DNA of 64,000 bases from Nectonema munidae (taxonomy: Eukaryota > Nematomorpha > Nectonematoida > Nectonematidae): assembly GCA_030549495.1 (NCBI GenBank), contig JAUIRK010000333.1, forward strand, positions 62,001 to 126,000, in the 5' to 3' direction. Position numbers and translations under genes: made by a program. A model generated the notes under the pieces. It was not told the origin of the DNA. It worked only from the letters and a program-made list of their open reading frames with translations, and did no database searches. Positions 32,380 through 45,800 of this stretch are shown piece after piece. Position 1 is the first letter of the stretch. Each line of letters opens with the position of its first letter.

Positions 32380-34759
32380 AAATATTGAATATTGAAAAAA
32401 TTTAGAGTCAACTCCATTTTTCCCATATCCGTTCTTTCATATCATTTTTAAGAACTATATTTCGGATGCAATCGATTTTCTTTTTTAATCTCTATAATTT
32501 TGTACAACGCAGAGAATCTAAAAACGTCTTCCAAATTCTAGGTAATAAAAGAAGTGGCGAAATGTTTAAGCAATTACCAATACTACTTCATTCTTTCCAA
32601 GAAGTAACACTTTTTCAAACTTTAGGAAATACATAGATTTAAGGAGATTCCATACACGGCATAAAACCGTTAATCGTTAATTAACGGAGTTAAAATTTTC
32701 ATTAGCGATTTAACTTTTAACTTATCTTTGAAAATAATTATCGAACTAATTAACCTCCGTTACTTTATTTTATTTACGTTAAAAAGCTAATGACAAAAAT
32801 AGATGAAAGATTTTAAGAAACAAAATATTATACAAACTATAGAAAACATCTTGTCTAGTGGACACGAACATTCATTTTCTAAGAAGTGCGGGTAGAAAGG
32901 TAGAAACATATGGGTAGAAAGGTTTGGTCCACATGGAGACTTTAGTGACGAAGCAACGGCATGATGTTAGAAATTGAATTATGTAGCGATATAAAAGGCA
33001 AATTCATCAAACTTTCATTCATGCTGAAGTACGTGGACTATTCCCAATCGAGTGTTGGCTCCGAGAGACCTTTCTTTACTAAAGAAGAAAATAGAAGCCC
33101 ATTTAAGTGCCACGACACTTTCGAGCTTGCAAAGCTTTTTAACATGGTAACGAAGTTTGATCAAGTGAACAAGCTAAACATCGGTCCATAAGGCAAGGAA
33201 TGGGGTTATGCGAGTATAAAAATAATAAAGGCATTGAAACTGAAGGTGAAACATGGAAAACTAAGGAAAAAAGGAGATGTTTGGAAAGCCTGAGTTGCAA
33301 GGAAGGAAGCATGCATCTAAGTTACGAATGGTCCAGGTGATTAGTAAACACCTTACTTTTGTGCAAGCGAACCTTGTCTCATTTTCAAAACTGTGTAAAT
33401 AAGGTCTTAACCTCAAATATTTGGGTCCTAAATCCTTTTTCAGATTATGCGACTGACGATTTTGATAGGCTATTGGAGACTGAAACAGATAAATCAGCCA
33501 ATAAAAAGATTTTTTGAAGATAAACAGATAATTAGATTACCCATCACATCGTTTTGTGGCTAGATATTCAAGAGTATAATGACAGCTGAGCAGGAAATAT
33601 TCACGTTTGTACATATGCCAACATCTTATATGTGTGAGAATACTTCTCATCCTTGGATTTAACCAAAACAAAGAAAGAGAATCCCATTCTGAATTTGTAT
33701 CTCTTCATGCTGTGTGAAATTGAAAATAGTTTGATATTGGGTTTGTTCTGGGATACCAAATATTTCGCATATTATCTGAAAGTTTTACTGAAAATAAATT
33801 CCTTTGTTCTAGAATTCCAAAGATGTGTGTATTGTGTAATCATATGAAAAAATATGGAATTTAGTGCTGATTTATAAGATCAAAAGGAATACAATCGAGT
33901 AAAGTTATACATTGATTTTTGCAAACGAAGATGTGCAATGTGCATATAAGGCATTGAGATATATCGAATTTATTTGCCGACAACCACTTTCCGTCCGGGA
34001 GTGTGCCCCGATGCCATGTATATTGTAGCTTGTGAGTTTTATCAGTTTTTCGATAAAGTATAACCATTTTTGAAAAGTATTGTAATAGACATTATAAAAC
34101 ATAGGAATTATATATTCTATTTCGAATTAAACATATGTGTATATTGTATAAGTTAGTAATATATTTTATAAAGTTGTCTTCTAGATAAATGAATAAAAAT
34201 GATGAGGGGTCGTTTCCAGTGCTGAACTTCTTGAAAGATATACACACACTTACACATATAACACATACGTGTCTATAGTCGAAATATAATTTAGGATGTG
34301 ATAACACTACAAACGCGATGTCATCTCCTATTTCTCAATGCTTTCAACATTTCTTACATCGCTCATCCACAGAAGAGGGGGAGATGTTCTAAGCTTGGCT
34401 AAATTCTACTATAATTATTTTTCATTTCGAAGATATAGTGCCATAATCAATATATATTGTTATTGTTATTTATTTTTGAAAAACAATTTCTCTAAATGGC
34501 TCACAAATGCTCAGAAATGACTAAACAGGCTAGGGGGAAGCAGTGAAGATAAGGAACGCGGAGAGAGCAGTTATAAAGAAAAGTGTATACTTACAAGTAT
34601 TTAGACAAGCCTAATAACGCCAAGTTTTTTATTTCAATTGATAAATTGGAAATTCGCTGGATTGGTGTTGAGTGGGTGAAATTTAAAAAGAAGATGAATA
34701 AATGTATTTGTATACTCTACATCAATATTTTATATACTATATATATAAAGTATTATATA
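32380..34759. other. intergenic
   Basis: No gene is supported. Bases 32663-32770 hold a palindromic stretch around cgttaatcgttaattaacgg with a second ttaacctccgtta, like subterminal repeats of a small DNA transposon. Confidence 0.4.
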
Positions 34760-35154
34760 TAAATTTGAATCAATATTATTGGAAACAAATTTTAGAACTA
34801 AACGCAAATTTGATTGATACTTATAGATATTTTCAAATCCTAACTGCAAAAATTGAGTCCATAAATGTAACTAGCATGGCTGATTTGGTAAAAAAATATA
34901 TATTTCATATATAATTAGAATGAACATTTGTGGAGATAGTTTTCAGACGTAAACTGCACATTTAATTGACACTGACGGATATTTTAAAACCTCTAAAAAA
35001 TTTTGAGAGACATTTTCAAAAAAGTAGCCATAATTATTGAAAAAATTAAATATATAAAGTGTTATGCGTTCAAAACTGTATATAATTATAAATTATCAAG
35101 GAGTATATGATACAGACCCTAAGTTATAAGGTTAACTACAGATAATGTCAAAAT
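34760..35154 (+). repeat. second copy of the tandem-unit repeat element
   Basis: About one and a half degenerate units (tttgattgatacttatagat, gcaaaaattgagtccataaa, gctgatttggtaaaaaaata) lead into the 57-bp block (35024-35080) and the same tail (gaccctaagttataaggtta) as at 30428-31119. Confidence 0.7.
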
Positions 35155-36859
35155 TTTGTTGATAAATGTTAATTTTGATTGAAAGTTTTTACAATATGAA
35201 AGTGATATCAAATGATGCAGATAAAAGAGACTTTAGGAAAGTCCCAAAATTTGAAGGGAAATAATTCAGCATTTTAAAATGATAAAAAATTGGGAAAAAG
35301 AAAATTAAGAAAACGAATGAGTAGTCTGGATTAAAGTAGAATGCTGACTGAAGCTTTATTTTTTGCGCGGTTGACCAGAGTAAAAAGAGTACTTTTAGAG
35401 TGTAAAGTGATTTCATTGAATATTCATAAAGAAAATAAGCGTGACAGCTTTTGAAGATTTTTTGCTAAAATTCCTCATCTCCACCAATGCTTGGCAGTCT
35501 TTTTTACATTCCTCTCGTGTATTTGAATGCGCTCCACTTCATGCCGAACCTGACTGAAATATGCGCCTCATACAAAAAGGAAGCATTTTTACCTGGCATA
35601 AAAAATTTCCTTTCACTTTGAAAACGCTGCACAGAAGACGCCATCTTCAGTCACAACTTGCTGAAAGCCCTTTTTTGTGAAAGCTTGCGAGAAAACTTCG
35701 ACAATCCTGTATTCACAATGGCGCGCATATGCTCATCCAAAGTTTATTGTTTCACTTGGCAAAATGTGTTGATATGAACCAAATATAACCAAAATTTAAC
35801 TTTAAATTAAAAAAATTAAATTTTAAAATAAAAAATATACTTTAAATAAAAAAAATATAAAAAATGAACTTATAAATCAACTTAAATAAATAGATTAGTA
35901 AAGTTGGTATAAGAGAATATACGAGCATTTACTTAAACAATTTTATTCAAATAAGAAAGGATATAGTGAACGAATTAAGTAAAATTTAGGTGAAATTATT
36001 GATGATCAAATGTCAATCAATCTCTTTATGCGCCCTTTTTTAAACGATCCAATAAAGTTACTCATGGCACTGAAGTGACATATCAAGGGAAAATAATTTA
36101 CAATTTGGGCTATCTGACAGAAATCTGTTAAGGTTGTGAGGAATTGTCTTGTTAGCATATGTCCGCTCAGAATTAAAATTAAGCCACATATAGCTTTATT
36201 TGTTGAATACTTGTTTTACATAGTGGGCACTCTAAAACGAAAATTTACCAAGTGATTGAATTTAGAGCTTTGAAAGGATGACCAAAATTTGTATATTCAA
36301 GATCTGAAATTAAAAAGCTCCATATAAAGCACGACGTAGGTAAAGCCGTAGTTTGTAACATAATTTAAAATTTAATATAGTAAAATTAATGATATTATAG
36401 TAAATACACTATCCCCCTTTTCAACAACCTCAAAAATTTTTTACTAAAATTTTAGAAATATTAGTTTAGCACATTAGTATAGTTGGTTTTTTTAATCTAG
36501 ATAAAAGTCAGTCAAAAAAAATTTAAGCTAAAAAATCTAAGCTATAGCTTAGGCTCTCCCTATTTTGGAGGCTTCATTTTCTCAAAAAATAGATATTTAA
36601 ATAAAATAATAGTATGATATTTTAGCTTATAATAACATTGATTTAAGTAAGGCGTTTTATATTTACCTGTTTAGTAGGGTCAGGCAGTTCATATTCGAGT
36701 AAGTACCAGTTTTAAATAGTGTTTCTAATATCTCTAAAATTAAAGAACCACAGTAGTGAAAGCATGGTAAATATGGCAGTCTTACAAAAGAATCCAAAAA
36801 TTTAACGAAAGAGAGTAAATTTAATTTTCAAAAAATGCAGAGAAAAGGAGAAGAATCAT
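35155..36859. other. intergenic
   Basis: AT-rich; 35430-35760 is somewhat less AT-rich but has no open frame worth naming. Confidence 0.4.
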
Positions 36860-37850
36860 GTTATGATGCATCAATGGCATGCAGCAAAAGAATTATATAG
36901 GGCAAGTTCTTTTCATCATCTATAAAATGGTGGAATGTTTTGCTAAGATTCCTGGAAACCAAGGCTATTCTTCCAAAAAGTTTATCAGACACTATATGGT
37001 CTGCGTATAAAAAAGTCTGTCTCCGCCATAGAGGAACTTTATGAATCAAAGATGAAGACGCTTAATTACTTCTAAGCGGATGAATATGAAATGGTAGGCC
37101 ACAAGAATTCCAACTGGTTCCCTTCATTGAAAATGGAAGAATTTGAAGTCGTTATTATGCTGTGTTTATGGACTTTTTTACTGCAAGAATTTCATTAAGT
37201 TAGTAATACTCTTTAAGATTCACAAATTACTCTCTGCAAATGTAAGAATTTGGATTCATCACTAGCAAAGTTTTTGAAGAATAAATGGGAAGATTTTGAC
37301 AAAATTGAAAGAAAACAAAATCTAAACTACCAGATGTGGAGTATAAGTGTACACAGGAAGGGAAGATGGCAAGAAAAAATGCCAAATGATGGATCCGCGT
37401 CTAATGCAGATGAAGAACTGTCTCCTAGAGATAAATTTAGGGCGAAATCTTTTATTCCTATTGTAGATGCTATAATTTAGATTTTACACAAGCTAAAATA
37501 AAAGAGGAGATGTCTATAACTATGTGGCAAATAAAATTTTTCTTTCTTATTGATTTTACTACCTTCTGCTGAAGAAATTAAAGTCACTATACCAAATAAT
37601 ATGGCGAGGCAGCAGCATTCATCAAGTTTTTCCAAATTAATTGGAATCCTCTCCTTTTAATGTTTGCAAATTGTTCTGGAGAAAGATGATTTCCTCAATA
37701 AAATGAACTTGTAACAAATATATGGCAAGATAGACGACTTGCAGCTCTTAGTCTTCTAGATTTGTTGCGCTCCATATTGCTCCAAGAACTAATTGATGCT
37801 TTTGCTGAAAAAAATCACGTAAAAGAATGTTTTAAATAAAAGGAATTTTT
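36860..37850 (+). pseudogene. hAT transposase remnant (ZMYM1-like), fourth lineage
   Basis: In shifting frames the + strand reads GKFFSSSIKWWNVLLRFLE and LPKSLSDTIWSAYKK, matching the FFSSS..RW...L and LSDTRWSA blocks of ZMYM1-like hAT transposases. MEEFEVVIMLCLWTFLLQEFH, LSPRDKFRAKSFIPIVDAII and NCSGERCFSSIK (the GERSFS dimerisation motif) follow in the same order as in the family. Many stops and frame changes are present and the N-terminal zinc finger and catalytic start are missing. Confidence 0.75.
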
Positions 37851-39419
37851 TGTTAACATAATTTCGTTGTTCAATTCAGTTTTGTTTAAATACTAGTGTT
37901 AAAATTAACATATAGAAAATATTTTAGTTAATTAATAATAAATTAAATTTGGTATTTTTCTTTTTTAAACTTTTCATGTCATTAGTTTTGTTCGAAAAGT
38001 TGTGAAGCACACTAGGATATCTCTGAAAGCAGCATTATAGTCATAACTAATAAAGTTAGGAAATCATCGTTTACCAATCAAAAACCAACCTTACTAATGC
38101 AATTAATTAGTTTTGTGATGCTAATCAATTCTCTCTCAGTGAGATTGACGAAACGAGAGTCATTTTGTTCGTACAATGCTATAATACTTTATTTTTGGCT
38201 CAATTAAAATATTTATTTATTTTTTACGAAAATTACTTAATTTCTTTATGGCCCAAAATGTACTCATCCTTATATTTTATCAATATGTGAGTTTTTGAAA
38301 ATTCTTGTCTTTCACAAATCATGATTTGACTGATCTAATCTGCGATCTTACTTCCTAATTTTCTTTCGAGTTAACCTTATTTTGTTTGTGGATATCTGAA
38401 TTTTGAAGAGAAATAGCTTTTCGTGAGAATGAATCCAATTCACTTATCACTTCCATATTTGATGAATCCACTGATCTATCATTTTCACAAGTTTAATTAA
38501 AGGCGACATTCGATAGTAAATTCAGTTCTCAATCAAAAAGCACTTGAAAGAGAAGACGAATCAAAAGAAGGATGAGAAAAGATTCTTCCTAAAATGTTGA
38601 CCCCGCGCCAAAAAGTAGATGCACAATTTAATTGGTTTGCATTCCTTACTTTTGAAGAACATTGTTAGCTACAGGTGAAGCAAGTGAATATAATGAAGTT
38701 TCTGCCTATTTTCATCTGTAATTTTCTACTCGTCGACTGATGGCACTGGTAGTTGGGGTGTATGGTCCTGATGTTATTTATCACTTCGGTTCGTGACATC
38801 CTCTTCCCTTGGATGCTAAACCGACAGCTAAAGAATATTCTAGCTGTGATTGGGAGTTGTAAATTGGATGTGAACGCGCAAGAACTCGCTTATAAAAGGC
38901 ATGTTAGTGAGATTGACGGGCTCATTCGTCAACTAATCGCGAGGTAAGGTGCTTTGCGCCAAACACAATCCTTGAATAGTGAGTGGCATTTGAAGCGAGC
39001 GACATCACAAAGTGATACATATTTAAAATGCTTGCAAATAGTGCTGAACATAGTTAGTTAGATGCGAAAGACAAAGTGATTTTCAGAGGCAATCCTGGTT
39101 CTGGCATTAATGATATCACTTTTACAAGTGAAAAAATGAAGCACCTTTGCGCTGCCTTTCAATAAAAATATGAATGGGAAAATGATCAAAGAGCATGCGG
39201 CATCTTAATTGACATATAGGCGTATGAACGGTGTGCTACTCACATCATAAAATGAATGCCTTGTTGAAAGTGTTTTCGCATTAATTCGATTTAAAATTGG
39301 GAGTGACAATTCATTATTGCGTTTTTATGTTTCAAGATTGTAATTTATACTGCGCTAATCTTTGACAGGGATTTGCCAATGAAATGCGGCGTGCGAGCAT
39401 CACTCAAAGTTGATTGAAA
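37851..39419. other. intergenic, upstream of TBX20
   Basis: No supported gene. The short ORF at 38753-38947 has no recognisable motif. Confidence 0.4.
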
Positions 39420-39649
39420 CGTGTGCAAAATTCCTACGTCATGCAGACAAGATGACACATTCGTGTATCGCACAAAGTGAAATGCGCACTCTCTCACAAC
39501 ACACCACAGCTCGCACATACCACTCGTATTCGAGTGAAGCGTCTTGCTCCAGCTCTCTCCTTCATCATCGCAATCACTTCTCCTCCTAAACTGATCGCGC
39601 GTACTCGCTCCAAAACAAACAGTATTAATAACAACTTTGCAGCAGCCAA
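39420..39649 (+). promoter_or_regulatory. probable 5' UTR / promoter region of TBX20
   Basis: The 200 or so bases before the start codon are clearly richer in C and CG dinucleotides than the surrounding DNA and run into the GC-rich first exon. No clear TATA box is seen at a suitable distance. The transcription start is not determined by sequence. Confidence 0.4.
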
Positions 39650-39824
39650 ATGCAAAGCGCTAAACGAGAAGAGGGCGGCGCAGTTCTGCCTTCGCTCTCC
39701 CGGCATAAGGGCGGCGCTGCGAGTTACAAGAAGTTGCGCAAGTTCAGCATCGAGGCTCTCATTTTCGGCGGAGCGAAGAAGGACATCTCGGTCAAGGAAA
39801 AGGAAGAAGATTCCAACGTGGAGG
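39650..39824 (+). CDS. TBX20: TBX20 exon 1: start codon and FSIEALI motif
   Basis: ATG 39650 follows an in-frame stop (TAA 39629-39631) and opens 58 codons plus one base. The base composition is much richer in G and C than the surroundings. The exon includes SLSRHKGG, KKLRKFSIEALIFGG and a charged KEKEEDSNVE tail, and ends at GTGGAGG|gtatgt. The leftover G plus AA from the exon at 52795 makes a Glu codon, so the two may be adjacent in the mRNA. The -3 base of the start is C, which is a weak context. The larger ORF in another frame over this site (39477-39935) has no family features. Confidence 0.82.
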
Positions 39825-42800
39825 GTATGTCGTTTAATTCTATTTTGTCGCTATCCAAGAACCCTTAGTCTTTTCTCTTTAATCGAATCCAACGTAAACT
39901 TACGAATCCCCATCTCCTCTTACTTTTCCCCTTAACCCATTTACGACCAATGTTCCCATTTTGGAACATAAGTAATTTCATCTTCGTCTGCTTTTTTCAA
40001 TGACTTTGAATATAAATCGTCTGCGTTTTTTTAAATATCGTCTGCTTTGCTTGGTCTTAAATGTGTTAAAATGACAAATTTGGAAGCAAATTTAAATTTA
40101 ATGACTAAAACCACTTTTTCTAATTAGAATGAAATTAGAAGCACTTTTCTTTCATATTGCTTTCAAGCGCCAACAGATTTAATTGTATCTCCTTTTTAAT
40201 ATGTCAAACATTCCTGAAGCTATCGTAAAAAATGTTTTTTTATTTAGTTCTAAGTTTGAATAAGTGTGTAGTATGAATTCTTTAAAATCTAAAATAACCG
40301 CTTCGTGTTAAGCATTACTTTTGCAAATCTAATCACCTGCTTTTTTCTTCGGTTTCTGCGAAACATATTGTGGCTGAAAGGCTTAAGGCCCAGATTTTTC
40401 AAAATTACTCATCTGATTTTCTATTTCAATGTCGTTTTATACAATGTAAAACAAACATTTTTGATTTTATCAAGTCCTGGCACCCAATTGTGGTTTTTTG
40501 AATACACACATGTTTGTGGAAAATCTTTACAAAGAATGGACTATAGCAGCCTTTATATAACACAGGGGTTCTCAACCTTTACTTTTTTGTTTTCCCAAAG
40601 TATCCAAGCTATTTTTTGAATATAAGTACCCATAAAATAACTTACAGATACATCCATATGTGTAGAGATACACACACACACACACATCCTCATAGATATT
40701 CAAACACACGTAGATAAATACATGAATTGAAAATTTTACTTTAACCTACTCACTTCAATTAAAGAGAAATGGGGCGTTGTGTTTCTTTAATCAAATCACT
40801 AAAGTTTCGTGTATATTTTGGGATGAAGCTGTTCTTAAACATTCTTGAAGATTTCAATTTGTAATTTCCGATCCTATACTTTCGATTTAATCATGTTGAA
40901 ATGAGAAAAAGGTTCAGAAAGGCATGTAAAAGCAAAGTATGATAAATGTATAGGGTTTCTATTTGAGAAATTTATTCTTACTTACCATGTTCGAAAAATC
41001 ATGTTGTATATCATTAGCCTTCAATTAAATAAAATTCCTTCAATCTTTCATTTCCTCTTCAATACTTGACACTGAATATACTTGATAATATATGCATATT
41101 ATGATGTAGCATTATGATGCATTTTATCAACAGCTATGCTTTGAAGGCAAGTGCTATTCGGGGCACACTTATGTGCGCTCTGGCATATGGTTGAGAACCC
41201 CCTAACATATGAAAGACATGTGGTCTTAGATATAGGCTCTTCTGTATGCCGCCATATATCTTTTTGATGCTAGGCTCATTGAAATACCTTTCACACGTGT
41301 ATATTACGTGCAACCAAGTTGAATTTTTCTAGCAAATTCACGCAGTTCAATTTGAAGCATAAAAGTTTATATTTTTTGCTTTTTGTAGCAAATATTTCCA
41401 AGTGAAAACATACCCTTTTCCATTTATGGTAGAGTCGGGGCAAACTTTTCTGTTTGCATAGTTCCTTAACCCCTTGAGAAGGAGTATGACATCACTGTCC
41501 CAAGTAGTGAAGTCTAATTCGATTGAAAAAGACATCCAACGATTAATATTCAAAAATCTGCTTCTCAAATATTTATTAATTAAAAAAATTCTATTCTTTT
41601 TACTTCTATTTTGCTTGAAACTTTTCACTTTCCTCTCTCAATGTTTTTACATGTTATATATATATATATATGAATGCTAAAGTTGGATATTAGTTCATAC
41701 TTTGCTATGCATATGTTCTTTAATTTTTTCAAAAGCTCATAGCAATAAAATATTAATCAATGTTAAAACTCCCAGGACAATTCCGCCTCAAAACAATTCG
41801 GTCTCTGGACAATTCGTCCTCAAGACAATATTAATATCATTATATTCATAGGCCGAATTGGCCGAATTTTCGAGAAGCCAGATTAACCTCCTTCCGAACA
41901 TACTATTCGAGTAATTAGCTAGTGAGTTTAAGTCAAAAATACAGCGCTTGTCTCATCCTTAGAGGGGTTGTGTATAATCAATATTTATTAACATTAATAT
42001 TAAAATGTGGTCAATTTAAGAAGAGGGCCATTAGCTAGTAGAAGTAAATAGGTAGGTAAGATTGTTAGATGGATAGACCAAAGTTCTGCCTTAATTAGTT
42101 AAAAAGGTTATCGTTGAAAGTTTGGTTCGAGACAGTCCAGCCTTCATAATATCCAGACCTGGAGTAGACTTAACCACCTAGAGTTTGAACCCAACTATAA
42201 TATCCCCGGACCGAATGAACCTGTCTTGCACAAAGTTTGCGTTTAGTGATGATCGAATATAAGAGAAAAATGACCTATTTTGAAATATTTACCCGTCTTT
42301 CAATCAAAGAAAGAGCATATACATTTCAACTACCATTCTTGAATCGATTCTTACTCCTTGTTGCAATAGTGACAGTAATGCCCTTTAATAATGATATAGA
42401 AAATGTTGGAACTTTTATAACAATTATAAATGTATACACGTTCTTATAGTTCAAGTCAAATTAAAATCAGTTTTGCCCACCCCCTTTGTTCTTGGCGCGA
42501 CGAGGCTGACTATATATAGAATAAACACCACCTTTAAACTGCTATCTTTAGACTTCAAGGTATTATTTAGAACTACATTGAAAAAAGTGGCCATTTGTCG
42601 ATACTAACCAAATCCATATCTAAATCAAATTATATCACTTGACTCGAAATTAATTAAAAAGTTTACCACCATCTCTGGGAACAACAAAAATAGCGTTAGA
42701 TCTAAGGAGGGGATAAATTGAAGGAGGTAATTTTATAGTTTTAAAAAAAGACCATGCTTAAATTTACTCTAGTTACATTATCTGTAGAATTTGAAACTTG

Positions 42801-45800
42801 CAAACAAGAACTTTAAAATTCTTGCCTTGACCAAAATGTAAAATTGAGCTTATGAAAAATTTATTTGCTAAAAAAAATCTAAAATATTTTTTTATTTCAA
42901 GTTTGAAGTAGGAAAAACAATAATTCTTTCTTCTAACTTTTCTAATAATGATAGATTTCTTTGATTGCTTTTTTCACTACATTCTAAAAAAAGTTCTGGA
43001 TACAGCGGCTTTTGAAGCTTTCATGTCTGGCTTGCTTTTGATTTCTTCTATGAAGTCCTCAACATCTAAGGCATTAAGTGCAGGTTTTAAACATTCAATC
43101 AATTCTTTCTCAGTAAGTTCGGCTGTGATAGATTCTTCAGAAGACTCAATTGAAGTATTCTCATTTGAAGTATCAATGTTTAATATAGATACCGTGCCTT
43201 CAGTAGCTCAGAATGAGATAAAACTTCTTTTTTTCATCTTGTTCGAGAAGAGGATTGCCGACTTTAGTGGTAAGCCCTGTGTGTTGCCCACAGTTTACAA
43301 TTGTTGAGGGTTTCACAGATTCAAATCGTTATAACTAATTGCCTCAGCTAATGTCATGTAGAGAGTCGTATTAGTTTCAAGTTGTTCTATGATATCCTTT
43401 AATTGATGTCGGCTAAAATGAATTTTAAAATTTTATTATTTATTACAAAATTATTTCATTTTCTATTTCAAAAATTTTGTAATTTTTTTGTTTTTTTTAT
43501 AAACTTAAAAATCAAAAGAGAATATATATTTCTTTTAATTTTAATCATTTGCAATTTTTTGGAGGAAAAATTAATGTAATAATTATATGTTTGTACTGAA
43601 AATTGTTGAGTGTTTGAGGACAACCAGAGGTGCAAAATCGCGGAAATTAACTTGTAAGTAAATGTAAGTGGAAAGTAAATCGGGATGGCGTCATTGTGGA
43701 GGAACACTGTATAATCCAGGACGTTGAAAAAATTTGAACCTAATGTTTTAAGATATTTTGATTTAGGTGAACTTTTACTTTGTTGAATAATAATCAATAT
43801 AGGAAGTGAAGAATTACCCTTTTTTTATATAAAATTGTGTAGAGAAATTTTTTTAAAATATATTGGAATTCTAGAAACCTCTTAAATCATCAATGAATAG
43901 GCGGAATTTTTCCTTAAATTCAAACAAGATATTTTGTTAGTATCTTGCTTTATTGTTTGGCTTTCAAAATTTTTTTTAATATATTCATTTCTTTGTCGTT
44001 AATTGCTTAAATTTCTATCGAAATAGACCCTAACCATAGTTAAGATGAAGTTTGCAAATATCAATTAAACATATATTCTCTTCGACCCATAAATGACCCC
44101 AAAAGGAAGGAATAATGTATTCATTATAAAATATTTTCGTTATTTAATGTTTTCGTGATTCCTGTAGACTCACGAAAAATAAGTCGAAGTAGCATTGATT
44201 TTTTAGAACATGACTGAAATAAACGTTGTCTAGGACATTTCAGAAAATTTAATGTTTAGGAAGGCAAAGAAGTCAATTTTTCAATTTTTAAGGGTTCGAA
44301 ATTCTACTTTCTTAATCATTTTTGTTCCTGACTAACACATCTCTGCACTCCTTCTACTAGCAGCATCCCATAAGTCCTTTCAAATGTTTTAAGTTTGAAT
44401 TGAATGTAGAGTTAAAATTAATATTATATTAATTTGAGACAGCTGTGGAACACAACCCAAAAGTAAAAAGCTTTATTGAGATTTTCAGAATGAATTCAAG
44501 AATTCGCTTGTTAGCTAGTGAAGCAATGTCAAAACAGCCACACTACTATAATACCTATAGGCTTTCTCAAAAAGAGCCACATTTGCGGACTAAATCATAA
44601 ACAGTTTGGATGATACTGAAGTCCCAACGGCCACCATTTGTGTTTTCATTTAGTGAAAGCAAAAAAATTTGATAATTAAAAATCTCACCTGTGATTGGGT
44701 CGGCCCCATACACTAACTATCACAAACTGGTTCAAACTTGCTGGTTTTGCACGAACTGAGGAATGAGACAGTCCGCGCTTCAACTAGTCTTGATGGAACT
44801 TTACTGCTCATTGATCAGAGTGCATTTAGTGCGGTAGGCGAAATACCAACTGATTTAAACACTCGCAACACCACCAGGAAATTTATAATACGCAGGACCA
44901 CCAGAAGAGACCTATTCTTCTATCACAAATATTAGTTTTTTTATCAAAAAATCCAGAAGTCAAACAGACAGGCTTTGAAGACTTCTTTCAGAAAAGCGAA
45001 TGTCGTGTGTTTGCTTTTATTTCAGTTTAATACGCAAAAATGGGAAGGAAAGAGGAGACAGGTGGTATTTTAAACTTGGCGAAAAAAGAGATATAAAACT
45101 AAACGAAAAATGGGCAGGAACGTTACACACGTGTCTAGAAGTGCCTTAAGATGAGATATTTTGGTGTTAAACTTCAAAAAGTAGGTACCAAAATTCTGAA
45201 ACCCAATTAAAGATTATTTAAATTAAATTAAATTACATTAAAGATTAATGAAATAAATATACTTCATTTTGAAATATTATTTTAGATGCAGAATATTTCT
45301 CTTTTCCTATCATGAAGATGGGCAAATATCTTACTTAGAAGATATCAGATTTGTTTATTGAATAACATTTGAAGGGAATCCATGAGTACAATTCAAATAT
45401 TTGTATGTAAAGCATAGAAACGTAAAATTCATTCAGTTCAAGGATAGACAACTATGTTTTGTATGTAGTCGAACATTAGTAGTTTGGCAGCAAGAACCAG
45501 ATTGCGAGTTAGATATTTAAATTACCCAAATCACCCTAAGAATTGTCGACCCAGGAATTTCTACTCTAAAGATTGTCGCCTCAAATTTATGATTGCATTA
45601 ATTATTTATTCACTTGATTTCTCGCGACAACAATTTTATTACAAAACTCTTCAATATTTAAAGTCTGTATTATGAATTATGTTCATTAATTAAGAATTAA
45701 AAATTATCACCCCAGAACCTTCTACCTGAAGAATTGTCACTTTCTTTGCATTTAGGGAAAACAAGCATCTTTTCTTTTATAACAATTGATTTCATAATTC

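Noticed and set aside
39477-39935. 152-codon plus-strand ORF
   Set aside because: It is in another frame over the TBX20 first exon and the GC-rich 5' region; it has no family motif, while the overlapping frame has FSIEALI and a matching splice phase.
42948-43307. 119-codon plus-strand ORF
   Set aside because: Serine-rich and without motif; the minus strand over the same bases reads as a more convincing acidic protein fragment.
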